Source: an uncultured Dysosmobacter sp.
GTDB lineage: Bacteria; Bacillota; Clostridia; Oscillospirales; Oscillospiraceae
Length of the DNA stretch: 64,000 nucleotides
Assembly (NCBI GenBank): GCA_947625655.1
Contig: CANQPD010000003.1
Span: 180,259 to 244,258 of the forward strand
Direction: 5' to 3'
In this document: positions 36,701 to 44,862 of the stretch, in pieces
How positions within the stretch are numbered: the first letter of the stretch is position 1
Layout of the letters: every line of letters starts with the position of its first letter
Translations under genes and position numbers: made by a program
The notes under the pieces: generated by a model
Seen by the model: the letters and a program-made list of their open reading frames with translations, nothing else
Told to the model about the DNA's origin: nothing
Databases searched by the model: none

Positions 36701-37231
36701 GGAGGTACGGAAACCGTCGAAAAAGTTGATGAAGGGAACGCGGCCCTCGATAGCGGCCAGATGGGCCACGGGAGCCAGGTCCATGATCTCCTGGGGATCG
36801 TTCTCGCACAGCATGGCAAAGCCGGTCTGGCGGCAGGCCATGACGTCGGAGTGATCGCCGAAGATGTTCAGGGCGTGGGTGGAAACGGTACGGGCGGACA
36901 CATGGAACACGCAGGGCAGCAGCTCGCCGGCGATCTTGTACATGTTGGGGATCATCAGCAGCAGGCCCTGGGAAGCCGTGTAGGTGGTGGTCATCGCGCC
37001 GGCGGCCAGGGAGCCGTGGACGGTGCCGGAAGCGCCCGCCTCAGACTGCATCTCGCACACCTTCACGGTGGTGCCGAAGATGTTCTTCTGACCAGCGGCG
37101 GCCCACTGGTCAACCAAGTCTGCCATGGGAGAAGACGGGGTGATCGGATAGATGCCCGCCACTTCGGTAAACGCGTAGCTGACATATGCGGCCGCATTGT
37201 TACCGTCCATGGACTTGAACTTTCTTGCCAT
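33704..37231 (-). CDS. nifJ: Pyruvate:ferredoxin (flavodoxin) oxidoreductase
   Basis: The enzyme oxidises pyruvate to acetyl-CoA and CO2 and reduces ferredoxin. The 1175-aa single-chain protein has all domains in order. The pyruvate-binding N-terminal domain contains [20 protein letters not shown]. Next come the gamma-type domain ([19 protein letters not shown]) and two [4Fe-4S] motifs ([12 protein letters not shown] and [12 protein letters not shown]). The proximal-cluster CAGCAET and the TPP domain ([30 protein letters not shown]) follow. ATG 37231 follows AGGAGG. Its A+G-poor codon choice suggests high expression. It links the glycolytic genes here to acetyl-CoA-based fermentation. Confidence 0.98.
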   Translation of the reverse strand: [1175 protein letters not shown]

Positions 37232-37324
37232 AAACTCTTACCTCCTATAAATTTGCTGCCAGCGGCAGCAAGCTTACCAAAACACGAAATCCGGTCTCTC
37301 TCCCCCGGATTCTCATGCGTTTTC

Positions 37325-37353
37325 ATTATAGCACGAGGATTTCCACCTGTAAA
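37325..37353 (-). promoter_or_regulatory. Sigma-A promoter of nifJ
   Basis: On the minus strand TTTACA (37348-37353), 17 bp, TATAAT (37325-37330), with a 94-nt leader before the nifJ start. Confidence 0.85.
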
Positions 37354-37560
37354 CCGGTACTTTGTTATTTTTTGCGCAAATTTTCCCCTTTTCTGCGGAT
37401 GCGCCAAAAGACTTTTCATTTTTTGGGCATTTTTTCAAGAACCGCTTTCCCATCGGCCGTTTCTGTGATAAACTTTTGATGCATACAGGCCCCGGCGGCT
37501 CTCCGCCGGCGCGCAAGTCTATGGCGAAGGGGCCTTCGCCATGCGGAAGGCAGTGGTTTT

Positions 37561-39078
37561 ATGGTAGTCACGGTACGCTCCCTGGGGCTCAACGGCATCA
37601 ACGGATACGAGGTCAGCGCTGAGTGCTTTTTGTCCGGCGGCCTGCCCGCCTTTGACGTGGTGGGCCTGCCGGACGCCGCCGTGCGGGAGGCCCGGGAGCG
37701 GGTCCGGGCGGCGGTGAAAAACTGCGGCGCCAAGTTCCCCGTCAGCCGCATCACGGTGAATCTGGCCCCCGCCGGGCAGAAAAAGGCGGGCACGGTCTAC
37801 GATCTGCCCATCTTTGTGGGCATTCTGGCGGCCAGCGGCGACCTGCCGCCCCTCCCCGCCGACGCGGCCTTTTTGGGGGAGCTGTCTCTCACCGGGGCCC
37901 TGCGGGGCGTCACCGGCGTGCTGCCCATGGCCATGGCCGCCCAAAAGGCCGGCGTCCGCCAGCTGTTCGTCCCGGCGGAAAACGCCGCCGAGGCCACCCT
38001 GGCCGGCGGCCTGACGGTGTACGGCGTCCCAGACGTCAAGGCCCTGGCGGCCCATCTGCGGGGGGAAGTCCCCCTCGCCCCCGCCCCCGCCTGGGAGCCG
38101 GACGCCGCCGCGGCCCCCCTGCCGGACCTGCGGGACGTCATGGGCCAGGAGAACGTGAAGCGCGCCCTGGAGATCGCCGCGGCAGGCGGCCACAATCTGC
38201 TGCTGATCGGCTCCCCCGGCGCGGGCAAGTCCATGCTGGCAAAGCGGCTGCCCTCCATCCTGCCGGACATGAGCCGGGACGAGGCCCTGGCCGTTTCCGG
38301 CATCTGGTCCGTGGCCGGGCTGGCGGACCCCAGGCATCCCCTGCTGACCCGCCGCCCCTTCCGCAGCCCCCACCACACCACCTCCGCCGCCGCGCTGGCG
38401 GGCGGCGGCCCCGCCATGCGGCCCGGGGAGATGTCCCTGGCCCACAACGGCGTGCTGTTTCTGGACGAGCTGCCGGAATTCCGCCGGGACGTGCTGGAGG
38501 CCATGCGTCAGCCCCTGGAGGACGGCGAGGTCACCGTGGCCCGGGCCGGCGGCACGCTGCGCCTGCCCGCCCGGTTCCAGCTGGTGTGCGCCATGAATCC
38601 CTGCCGCTGCGGCTGGCGGGGGCACCCCTCCGGCAAGTGCACCTGCTCCGACCGGGAGGTGGAGAAGTACGTGGAGAAGATCTCCGGCCCCCTGCTGGAC
38701 CGCATCGACCTCCACGTCAGCGTCCCCTCGGTGGAATACGAGGCCATGCGCCGCAGGGAGACGCCGGAGAGCTCCGCCCAGGTAAAAGCGCGGGTGGACG
38801 CCGCCCGGGCCATCCAGGCGGAACGCTTCCGGGGCACCGGCGTCGCCTGCAACGCCCACATGGCCCCGGCCCAGATCGCCGTCTTCTGCCGCCTGGACGA
38901 CGCCGGAGAGGCCCTGATGAAAAGCGCCTTCGCCCGCATGGGCCTGACGGCCCGGTCCCACGACCGCATCCTGCGGGTGGCCCGGACCATCGCGGACCTG
39001 GAGGGCAGCGCGGACATCGGCGCCGCCCATCTCGCTGAAGCGATCCAATACCGCAACACGGATATCTTAAAAGGATAA
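37561..39078 (+). CDS. ComM/YifB-type Mg-chelatase-like AAA+ ATPase
   Basis: The 505-aa protein has the three ComM parts. An N-terminal Lon-protease-like domain contains FDVVGLPDAAVREARERV. The AAA+ core has Walker A IGSPGAGKSMLAKRLPSILP, Walker B GVLFLDELPEF and SPHHTTS. The C-terminal Mg-chelatase domain has a CRCGWRGHPSGKCTC cluster. In Vibrio ComM is a branch-migration helicase used in natural transformation; the role in anaerobic Bacillota is less clear. It sits next to no dprA or topA here. The start at 37561 has only a distant GGAAGG. Confidence 0.92.
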   Translation: MVVTVRSLGLNGINGYEVSAECFLSGGLPAFDVVGLPDAAVREARERVRAAVKNCGAKFPVSRITVNLAPAGQKKAGTVYDLPIFVGILAASGDLPPLPADAAFLGELSLTGALRGVTGVLPMAMAAQKAGVRQLFVPAENAAEATLAGGLTVYGVPDVKALAAHLRGEVPLAPAPAWEPDAAAAPLPDLRDVMGQENVKRALEIAAAGGHNLLLIGSPGAGKSMLAKRLPSILPDMSRDEALAVSGIWSVAGLADPRHPLLTRRPFRSPHHTTSAAALAGGGPAMRPGEMSLAHNGVLFLDELPEFRRDVLEAMRQPLEDGEVTVARAGGTLRLPARFQLVCAMNPCRCGWRGHPSGKCTCSDREVEKYVEKISGPLLDRIDLHVSVPSVEYEAMRRRETPESSAQVKARVDAARAIQAERFRGTGVACNAHMAPAQIAVFCRLDDAGEALMKSAFARMGLTARSHDRILRVARTIADLEGSADIGAAHLAEAIQYRNTDILKG

Positions 39079-39080
39079 AC

Positions 39081-39117
39081 AGCAAAAGCTGCCGCTTTCG
39101 CGGCAGCTTTTGCTTTG
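39081..39117 (+). terminator. Terminator after the comM-like gene
   Basis: AGCAAAAGCTGCCGC (39081-39095) pairs perfectly with GCGGCAGCTTTTGCT (39100-39114), then TT. Confidence 0.88.
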
Positions 39118-39180
39118 CGGGTGCTCCCCCGCCAGCTTTTGAAAATACCCCCTTGGGGCACAAGCGCTGGGCCAAAACTT

Positions 39181-39807
39181 TTATCTGACAAAATTCGTCA
39201 TGGGCCGGGGGCGGGTCTCGGGGACCGGCACCCGGCTCTCCGCCAGCACCTTTACCATCCAGGCCATGTTGCGGCCCAGCTTTTTGGCCACCTCCACGCC
39301 CTCAGTGTCCCGCAGGACCTCGCCGGGGTCAGCGCCGTGGGCCGCGCCCCAGTAGTCGGCGGTGACGATGACCATTTCCATGCAGTCCATGGCGGCAAGC
39401 AGCTGGTGGTAGGTCTCCGTGCCGCCGGAGCGGCGGAGGGTGCACAGCGCGCCGCCCACCTTGTGGTGGAACTGGTTTTCCCCGCAGCCGGCGGAGAGCA
39501 TCAGCCGGTCGATGACGCACTTCATCCCCCCGGCGATTCCGGCGTGGTAGACGGGGGAGGCCAGCAGGATGCCGTCGGCCCCGACGCAGGCGGCGATGAT
39601 GTCGTTGACGCCGTCGTCGTCCCGGACGCAGCGGAGGCTGCCGGTGTTCAGGCAGTGGTAGCAGGCCATGCAGGGGCGGACGTTGGGCCCGGGCTGGAAG
39701 ACTTCAAATTCCACCCCGGCGGCCTCCACCTCTTTGCCCACCGCGTCCAGCAGCAGGGCGGTGTTGCCGTTTTTCCGGGGGCTTCCGTTGATGGCGACGA
39801 TCTTCAT
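39181..39807 (-). CDS. Flavodoxin-fold NAD(P)H/FMN reductase (iron-sulfur flavoprotein-like)
   Basis: The 208-aa protein starts MKIVAINGSPRKNGNTALLL, the FMN phosphate-binding loop of the flavodoxin-like reductases. It carries a Cys-rich loop, PCMACYHCLNTGSLRCV, like the cluster-binding region of Isf-type flavoproteins. SPVYHAGIAGGMKCVIDR completes the flavin site. ATG 39807 follows GGAGGATC; an upstream ATG lies in front of this ribosome-binding site. The gene stands alone, convergent with the comM-like gene. The physiological electron donor is unknown. Confidence 0.88.
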   Translation of the reverse strand: MKIVAINGSPRKNGNTALLLDAVGKEVEAAGVEFEVFQPGPNVRPCMACYHCLNTGSLRCVRDDDGVNDIIAACVGADGILLASPVYHAGIAGGMKCVIDRLMLSAGCGENQFHHKVGGALCTLRRSGGTETYHQLLAAMDCMEMVIVTADYWGAAHGADPGEVLRDTEGVEVAKKLGRNMAWMVKVLAESRVPVPETRPRPMTNFVR

Positions 39808-39892
39808 AGGGGGATCCTCCTTATATATCATATGTAATCTACATTATACCGCGGTTTGCGGGGATTGGCAAATTTATGGCAAAAGTTTTGGG

Positions 39893-40205
39893 GGGGAGGA
39901 GGGGGCGCCGTGTTGCGGCGCGGGAATGCACCCCCCATTTTCTTTGGTCTTGCCAAAGAAAACGGGCTGTGCACGGTCCAAAAGAAAAACGCCTTTCGGT
40001 CCAAATTTACATCCCATGGCACATGGGATGTAAATTTGGGGATGCGGGCCTCGTCACGATGCGTTTGGCAGAAACTTGCCGGGTCTCATCCGGCTGCGCT
40101 ATATGCCGGCGTTCGGCAGGACGTCTATGCCGCATTTGGCACTTTGGGTGCAGACCTGTGGGTGGTTGTCGCAAGGGCTTCTGCCCCTGGCCCCGCTGAC
40201 GCTAT
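39893..40205 (+). repeat. Dispersed repeat family R1, copy B
   Basis: Same architecture as the copies at 3316, 3676 and 59350. The first hairpin is CCCATTTTCTTTGG (39934-39947) with CCAAAGAAAACGGG (39953-39966). The second is CCAAATTTACATCCCATG (40001-40018) with CATGGGATGTAAATTTGG (40022-40039). Between and after lie the shared GTGCACGG, TTTGGCAGAAACTTGCC and CCCCGCTGACGCT blocks. Stem sequences differ from copies A, yet pairing is kept. Confidence 0.88.
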
Positions 40206-40680
40206 GCCGGCTTTTGAACATCCGCGTTTTGGGCGGATGCTATCCGCCCCTACGGGGATGGCGGGCGGGACGCCGGGGGCAAAATGTTGCACATCCAATC
40301 CCGTAGGGCGCGACGACCCCGGCCCGCTGGGGGGCAAATTTTCCGCCAACTTTCCTGCTTACAAAAACTTCTGTAGGGGCGGCTATCAGCCGCCCGGTTT
40401 CTGCAGGCATCCGCGTTTTGGGCGGATGCTATCCGCCCCTACGGGGGCGGCGGGGGCAAAATGTTGCACGGCCAACCCGGCGGGGCGGGGCGACCTCGGC
40501 CCGCCGGGGGGCAAATTCTCCGCCAACTTTCCTGCTTACAAAAACCTCTGTAGGGGCGGCTATCAGCCGCCCGGTTTCCGCAGGCACCCGCGTTTTGGGC
40601 GGATGCTATCCGCCCCTGCGGGGGCGGCGGGCGGGGCGGCGGGGGCAAAATGTTGCACGGCCAACCCGGCGGGGCGGGGG
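40206..40680. repeat. Two-and-a-half tandem copies of a 177-189-bp repeat
   Basis: The segment TCCGCGTTTTGGGCGGATGC with TATCCGCCCC recurs at about 40221, 40410 and 40587. Between copies are a conserved GGGGCAAAATGTTGCAC block, AACTTTCCTGCTTACAAAAA and GTAGGGGCGGCTATCAGCCG. Each unit has several stem-loops. It abuts R1 copy B and fills the rest of the 961-bp gap. Variation between copies is mostly substitution. No gene is supported here. Confidence 0.88.
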
Positions 40681-40713
40681 ATTTGGGGGCGGGGTTGCAC
40701 GTTGGCGGGCAAT

Positions 40714-40741
40714 TTGTGGCGCCTGGTTCCTCCTGTATTAT
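40714..40741 (+). promoter_or_regulatory. Promoter of the second tail-fibre-like gene
   Basis: TTGTGG (40714-40719), 16 bp, TATTAT (40736-40741), 27 bp before the start. Confidence 0.6.
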
Positions 40742-40768
40742 GGGCACCATGATAAAAGGAGGAAGAAA

Positions 40769-41215
40769 ATGGAAAACACACAGTATTATCAGCTGAGCCT
40801 TTGGAACCAGGACGACCGGATCCTGATGGACACGTTCAACGGGAACAACGCCAAGCTGGACGCGGCACTGCAGGCGGCGGCGGAGGCGCGGGAGGGACTG
40901 GCGGAGACCGTGGCCCAGCGGGGCAACTGCCAGGTGCAGTTCCAGACCTACACCGGGACGGGGAGCGGGAGCAACTCCTTTACCTTTCCCCATAAGCCCC
41001 TGCTGATCGTGGTCTTTGGCACCGGCACTTACTTTTACGCGGTTCAGGGGGCGCCTCGTGCCACCTGCCGGCTGGGCTCCAACAGCGGCGCGGGCACCTC
41101 GTCCGTCACCTGGTCCGGAAACAGTGTTACATGGCTTGGCACGGACACCACGTATCAGTGCAACACCTCCGGTGAGACATACTACATGGTGGTGCTGATG
41201 GACGTCAACGATTGA
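40769..41215 (+). CDS. Orphan tail-fibre-like protein (paralogue of 19543-20004)
   Basis: This 148-aa protein begins YYQLSLWNQDDRILMDTFNG, NNAKLDAALQ, the same N-terminal module as the gene at 19543. It continues with an Ala-rich helix and a Gly/Ser/Thr-rich beta region (TYTGTGSGSNSFTFPHKPLL ... VTWSGNSVTW). ATG 40769 has AAGGAGG 6 bp upstream; an upstream frame runs back through the tandem repeats and is discarded. It has its own promoter and terminator and no phage neighbours. Function unknown. Confidence 0.72.
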   Translation: MENTQYYQLSLWNQDDRILMDTFNGNNAKLDAALQAAAEAREGLAETVAQRGNCQVQFQTYTGTGSGSNSFTFPHKPLLIVVFGTGTYFYAVQGAPRATCRLGSNSGAGTSSVTWSGNSVTWLGTDTTYQCNTSGETYYMVVLMDVND

Positions 41216-41221
41216 CAAAAG

Positions 41222-41256
41222 AGGACCCCGGGCTTTCGCCCGGGGTCTTCTTTTTG
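41222..41256 (+). terminator. Terminator after the second tail-fibre-like gene
   Basis: GGACCCCGGGC pairs with GCCCGGGGTC around TTTC and is followed by TTCTTTTT. Confidence 0.9.
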
Positions 41257-41286
41257 CAATGGGAAGTTGTTTAGCCGACGGTTAAA

Positions 41287-44200
41287 TCAGGCCTTAACCT
41301 CGTAAGACAGGGTGATCTCCACGCCGTCGATGGTCAGCTCGATGTCGGTAGCCTTGGAATTGGCCGTGACATAGCTGACGATCTCAGACACCAGAGTGTC
41401 GCCATCCTTATTCGCCCAGTTGCTGCCAGCATTGCCGATGCTTGCATCCCAGGTGTAGGCCTCGTCCTCAAACTCGATGACGGCGGCATTGCCGGAGCGG
41501 TACAGGCCGCCCAGGAAACGGGCCACGTCGGTCAGCAGGTAGGGATACTGGTTCTCACCGGTAGCCTTATCGGTCATAGGATCGATGGTGTTGGGATAGG
41601 TGATGGTGATGCTGTCCTCATCGCCGGAGAAGGTGCCGCCGAAGGTGTAGCCAGCAGACTTAGCGCTCTCAACAGCCTTGGTCAGGACGTTCTCCACCAC
41701 GATGTTCAGGGTGCCGGAAGCCAGGGACAGGGTCACGGGCGTACCGGCCTGCGTGGTGTAGGTGACTTCGGTGATACCCTTGCTGTCGAAGGTGACAGTG
41801 ATATCGGTAGCACGCAGGGACTCCATCTCTTCCTTGATGGCGTCAGCGATCTCCATGTAGGTCGGCGCGCAGTAATCGCTGACCTTGATGGTGTAGGTGT
41901 AGTTGCGGTCATAGACGGCCTCGACAACATGGTCATGGTCGGTGGTGTGGTCGACCTTGTAGCCGTCGCTGTTCAGGTCGCGGATGACCACGACGGTAGC
42001 GGCGCCGTTCACCAGGATGGCGCTGACCTCATAGTCATAGCTGCCGTTCTTGTTAGTGTTCAGCTCCTCAACAGCATCCGCCAGGTTCTCAACGCCCTCG
42101 TCGATGGTGGTGCTGGTCTTGTTGTTGTTCTTCTGGATGAAGACGTACTTCACATCGTCGTTCACGCGGAAGCCGGTGTGAGTGTCAGTCTCCACATAGA
42201 AGGTACCGCCGACCAGATAAGGCACCTTGGGCTGGTTGTACAGAGCGGTTGCAGTGTCAAGCTCATCCTCGTACTCGGACTTCTCGAACAGGACGGTGTC
42301 CTTGGCGTTGACAGCCAGCTCGACCAAGTTGGTCTGATCAACATACTCGTTGCCGATGTTGGTGGGAGCGCCAACGGTGTGAGTCAGAGCCTTCTCAGCC
42401 AGCTGGACACCGATGACCTCGTCGCTGGAGTTGAAGCGCACCTGATACCAGTTGTACCGCTCCATCTTGTCCAGGTGAGTCAGCTTGTCGCCGACTTCCT
42501 TGATCTCGATCTCCTCGCCGTTGTAGATGACCTCGCGGGTCCAGGTCCACTCGTCGGCCTCAGAGTCATAGGACTCCAGCTCGATATCGCTGCTGGTCAC
42601 ATAGACCAGGTTCTTGGCGGCGGCGTCGTCCTCGCCCACCACCACGGTGGCGATGATGTAGCCGTTGTTCTTGTACAGGGTGTAAGCGCCGTAAGCAGCC
42701 ATAGCAGCGGCAACAGGAGCAACGACCTTGGCGTTATCGTCGGCCTCGCTCTTGGCCTTGGCCAGATTATAGGTGGTCAGGTTGGCGTTCTTGATGCCGG
42801 TGGTGACGTTGGTCACGTCGGAGATGATGCCGGTGTAGGCATAGTTATTGCCAGAAACCTCGGGGTTGATGGTCTCCACCTCGGCGGTCAGATAGACGGT
42901 GGAGTCGTTGCCGTAGACCTTGGTATAGTCGCCGGTGCCGGCAGCGTTACCGGGCAGGGAGACATGCTTCACATCGATGTCATAAACCTCGTTGCCAGTA
43001 GCACCAGTCAGATCCTTGGTGGCGAACTGGGCCAGCTTCAGGTTGCTGTGAGTCTCACCCTGGGTGTTCTTGGCGGGGTTGATGGTGTCGTTGATCTCAT
43101 CCACAGAGTAGATGCCGTCCTTGTTCACGGTGTAGGTGAACCAACGGTTGATCAGGGAGGGCTCATCGGAATCCTTGAAGGTGCCGGTGCTCTTCTTGGT
43201 GTTGATGGTGATGGTCTCCATGGTGCCGTCCAGGAAGATGGCGTTGGCCTTGATGTTGGTGGCAGCCAGGTTGCTGGCGCTGTCGTCAACGCCGGTGATG
43301 AAGACGTAGTTGTCAGCCTCTTCCACCAGGTCAATGCCGATCAGGAAGCCATACTGATCCAGATACAGGTTGTAGGACTTCTCCTTCAGGTTGATCTTGC
43401 TGTCGGTCCACTCGTCCAGGACCTCGGGATCATAGCGCAGGGTGTCGGCATACTCATACTTGGTGCCGTCGGTGATGACGTAGCTCTCCTTGGAGAACGC
43501 GGTCAGGGTGGAATCCTCCAGGACCTCGGCCTTGGCCAGAACCTTGATCTCGCCCTCGGCGATGTTCACCAGATAGGCGTCCTTCTCGGCGATGTCCTTG
43601 ATGTCGAAGTCGTCGCCGGAGACGGTCAGGGTCTCGTCCTCGCCAGCGGTCTTGACATACTGATCCTTGTCAGCGCCCTTGGCGTCGATCTTGTAAACGG
43701 TGAAGGAGACCTCGTCCTTCTTCTCGTTGTAATCGCTCTTGGCGCGGGCCAGGTAGGTGTTGATGACGGCCACGGTGGCTTCCTTGTTGTCGGCGTCCAC
43801 ATAAACCTCGGTCAGAACGCCGTCGCCGGTCTCGCCGACGCCGCCCTTGTTGTTCTTGTTCATGTCGGCCACGTCGAAGAAGGCGTCGCCCAGGATGTCG
43901 TCGTCAACCTCGCCGTCCACATAGACGTCGATGTCATAGTCGTCGATGACGTTCTTGCCCATGGCATCATACAGGTCCTTGCCGGTGACCTTCTCGGTGT
44001 AGGAGGCGACCAGCAGGTCATGGTTGATGTAGGTGCCGATGTCATCGCTCTTCCAGCTCCAGGTCCGGGCGGGACGGCCGAACGCATCGGTGGTGTCCTC
44101 CAGGACCAGCTTGTTGAAGTACTGCTCAGCGAACTGGATGTACTCGTCGTTCTCGATGTTGTTGATGCGGGTGGCGGAGTTGTTCCACTTCTGAGCCTTG

Positions 44201-44862
44201 GCCTGAGAGTTGCCGATGGTCACGGTCTGGCCGTTGATGGTGGTGGAGATGGTGGTGTCATACTCCACCAGGTCGGACTTCAGGGTGTTGAAGGCGTACA
44301 GAGCGGCCTCCTCACGGTTGACGGCCTTGATGCCATTGAAGTCGCCCTCCAGGCTCTTGTTCAGGCCGATGGCCAGAGCCTGCTTGGCAACGTTGATGGA
44401 CCAGTTGGCGCCGGTGTAGCCCTCGATGGAGGCGTCATAGCCCAGAGCGCCCAGCAGCATCTTCATGAAGGCATAGCCCGTCAGGGTGCCGGCGGGACGG
44501 AAGGTGCCGTCAGCGTAGCCGCTGATGATGCCTTCCTTCGCGCAGTAGGCAATGTAGCCAGCGAAGGTGTGGTTGGTGGGCACGTCCTTGTAGGGAGCGG
44601 TGTCCGCGTGGAGCTCAGCGGCGGTGGTGGGGCCCAGGATCATGTTGCAGATGATCTTGGCAGCCGCGCCACGGGTCAGAGAGCCCTGGGGGTTGAAGGA
44701 GCCGTCGGTGTAGCCATCGACGACGCCAATTTCGGAAATCACGTTGACGGCTTCTTCATAAGTGACCTTGTCGTCATCCGTGAAGTCCTTGGCTCCGGCG
44801 CTGATGGTGACCAGGGACATGGTCATTACCAGAGCCAGAACCAGAGAAAGGAACTTCTTCAT
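41287..44862 (-). CDS. Major S-layer-type protein with N-terminal SLH domains
   Basis: This 1191-aa secreted protein has a signal peptide (MKKFLSLVLALVMTMSLVTI, cleavage near SAGA). SLH modules occupy about residues 25-200 (YEEAVNVISEIGVVDGYTDG, SFNPQGSLTRGAAAKIICNM, IISGYADGTFRPAGTLT, IKAVNREEAALYAFNTL). About 950 residues of acidic, beta-rich sequence rich in Asp, Thr and Val follow, with no recognised domain. Length, composition, a very strong AAAGGAGG and narrow codon choice suggest an abundant surface-layer protein. ATG 44862 gives the correct signal peptide. A leader of roughly 150 nt or more and a palindromic site lie upstream. Confidence 0.85.
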   Translation of the reverse strand: MKKFLSLVLALVMTMSLVTISAGAKDFTDDDKVTYEEAVNVISEIGVVDGYTDGSFNPQGSLTRGAAAKIICNMILGPTTAAELHADTAPYKDVPTNHTFAGYIAYCAKEGIISGYADGTFRPAGTLTGYAFMKMLLGALGYDASIEGYTGANWSINVAKQALAIGLNKSLEGDFNGIKAVNREEAALYAFNTLKSDLVEYDTTISTTINGQTVTIGNSQAKAQKWNNSATRINNIENDEYIQFAEQYFNKLVLEDTTDAFGRPARTWSWKSDDIGTYINHDLLVASYTEKVTGKDLYDAMGKNVIDDYDIDVYVDGEVDDDILGDAFFDVADMNKNNKGGVGETGDGVLTEVYVDADNKEATVAVINTYLARAKSDYNEKKDEVSFTVYKIDAKGADKDQYVKTAGEDETLTVSGDDFDIKDIAEKDAYLVNIAEGEIKVLAKAEVLEDSTLTAFSKESYVITDGTKYEYADTLRYDPEVLDEWTDSKINLKEKSYNLYLDQYGFLIGIDLVEEADNYVFITGVDDSASNLAATNIKANAIFLDGTMETITINTKKSTGTFKDSDEPSLINRWFTYTVNKDGIYSVDEINDTINPAKNTQGETHSNLKLAQFATKDLTGATGNEVYDIDVKHVSLPGNAAGTGDYTKVYGNDSTVYLTAEVETINPEVSGNNYAYTGIISDVTNVTTGIKNANLTTYNLAKAKSEADDNAKVVAPVAAAMAAYGAYTLYKNNGYIIATVVVGEDDAAAKNLVYVTSSDIELESYDSEADEWTWTREVIYNGEEIEIKEVGDKLTHLDKMERYNWYQVRFNSSDEVIGVQLAEKALTHTVGAPTNIGNEYVDQTNLVELAVNAKDTVLFEKSEYEDELDTATALYNQPKVPYLVGGTFYVETDTHTGFRVNDDVKYVFIQKNNNKTSTTIDEGVENLADAVEELNTNKNGSYDYEVSAILVNGAATVVVIRDLNSDGYKVDHTTDHDHVVEAVYDRNYTYTIKVSDYCAPTYMEIADAIKEEMESLRATDITVTFDSKGITEVTYTTQAGTPVTLSLASGTLNIVVENVLTKAVESAKSAGYTFGGTFSGDEDSITITYPNTIDPMTDKATGENQYPYLLTDVARFLGGLYRSGNAAVIEFEDEAYTWDASIGNAGSNWANKDGDTLVSEIVSYVTANSKATDIELTIDGVEITLSYEVKA

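Noticed and set aside
33593-37468. 1291-codon plus-strand open frame across nifJ
   Set aside because: It is the complement of a strongly codon-biased gene; its translation is Gly/Val/Leu/His repeats without any motif, while nifJ on the other strand is complete.
40206-40680. Possible CRISPR array
   Set aside because: Repeat units are 177-189 bp with conserved interiors and no unique spacers of 30-40 bp; no cas genes are present.
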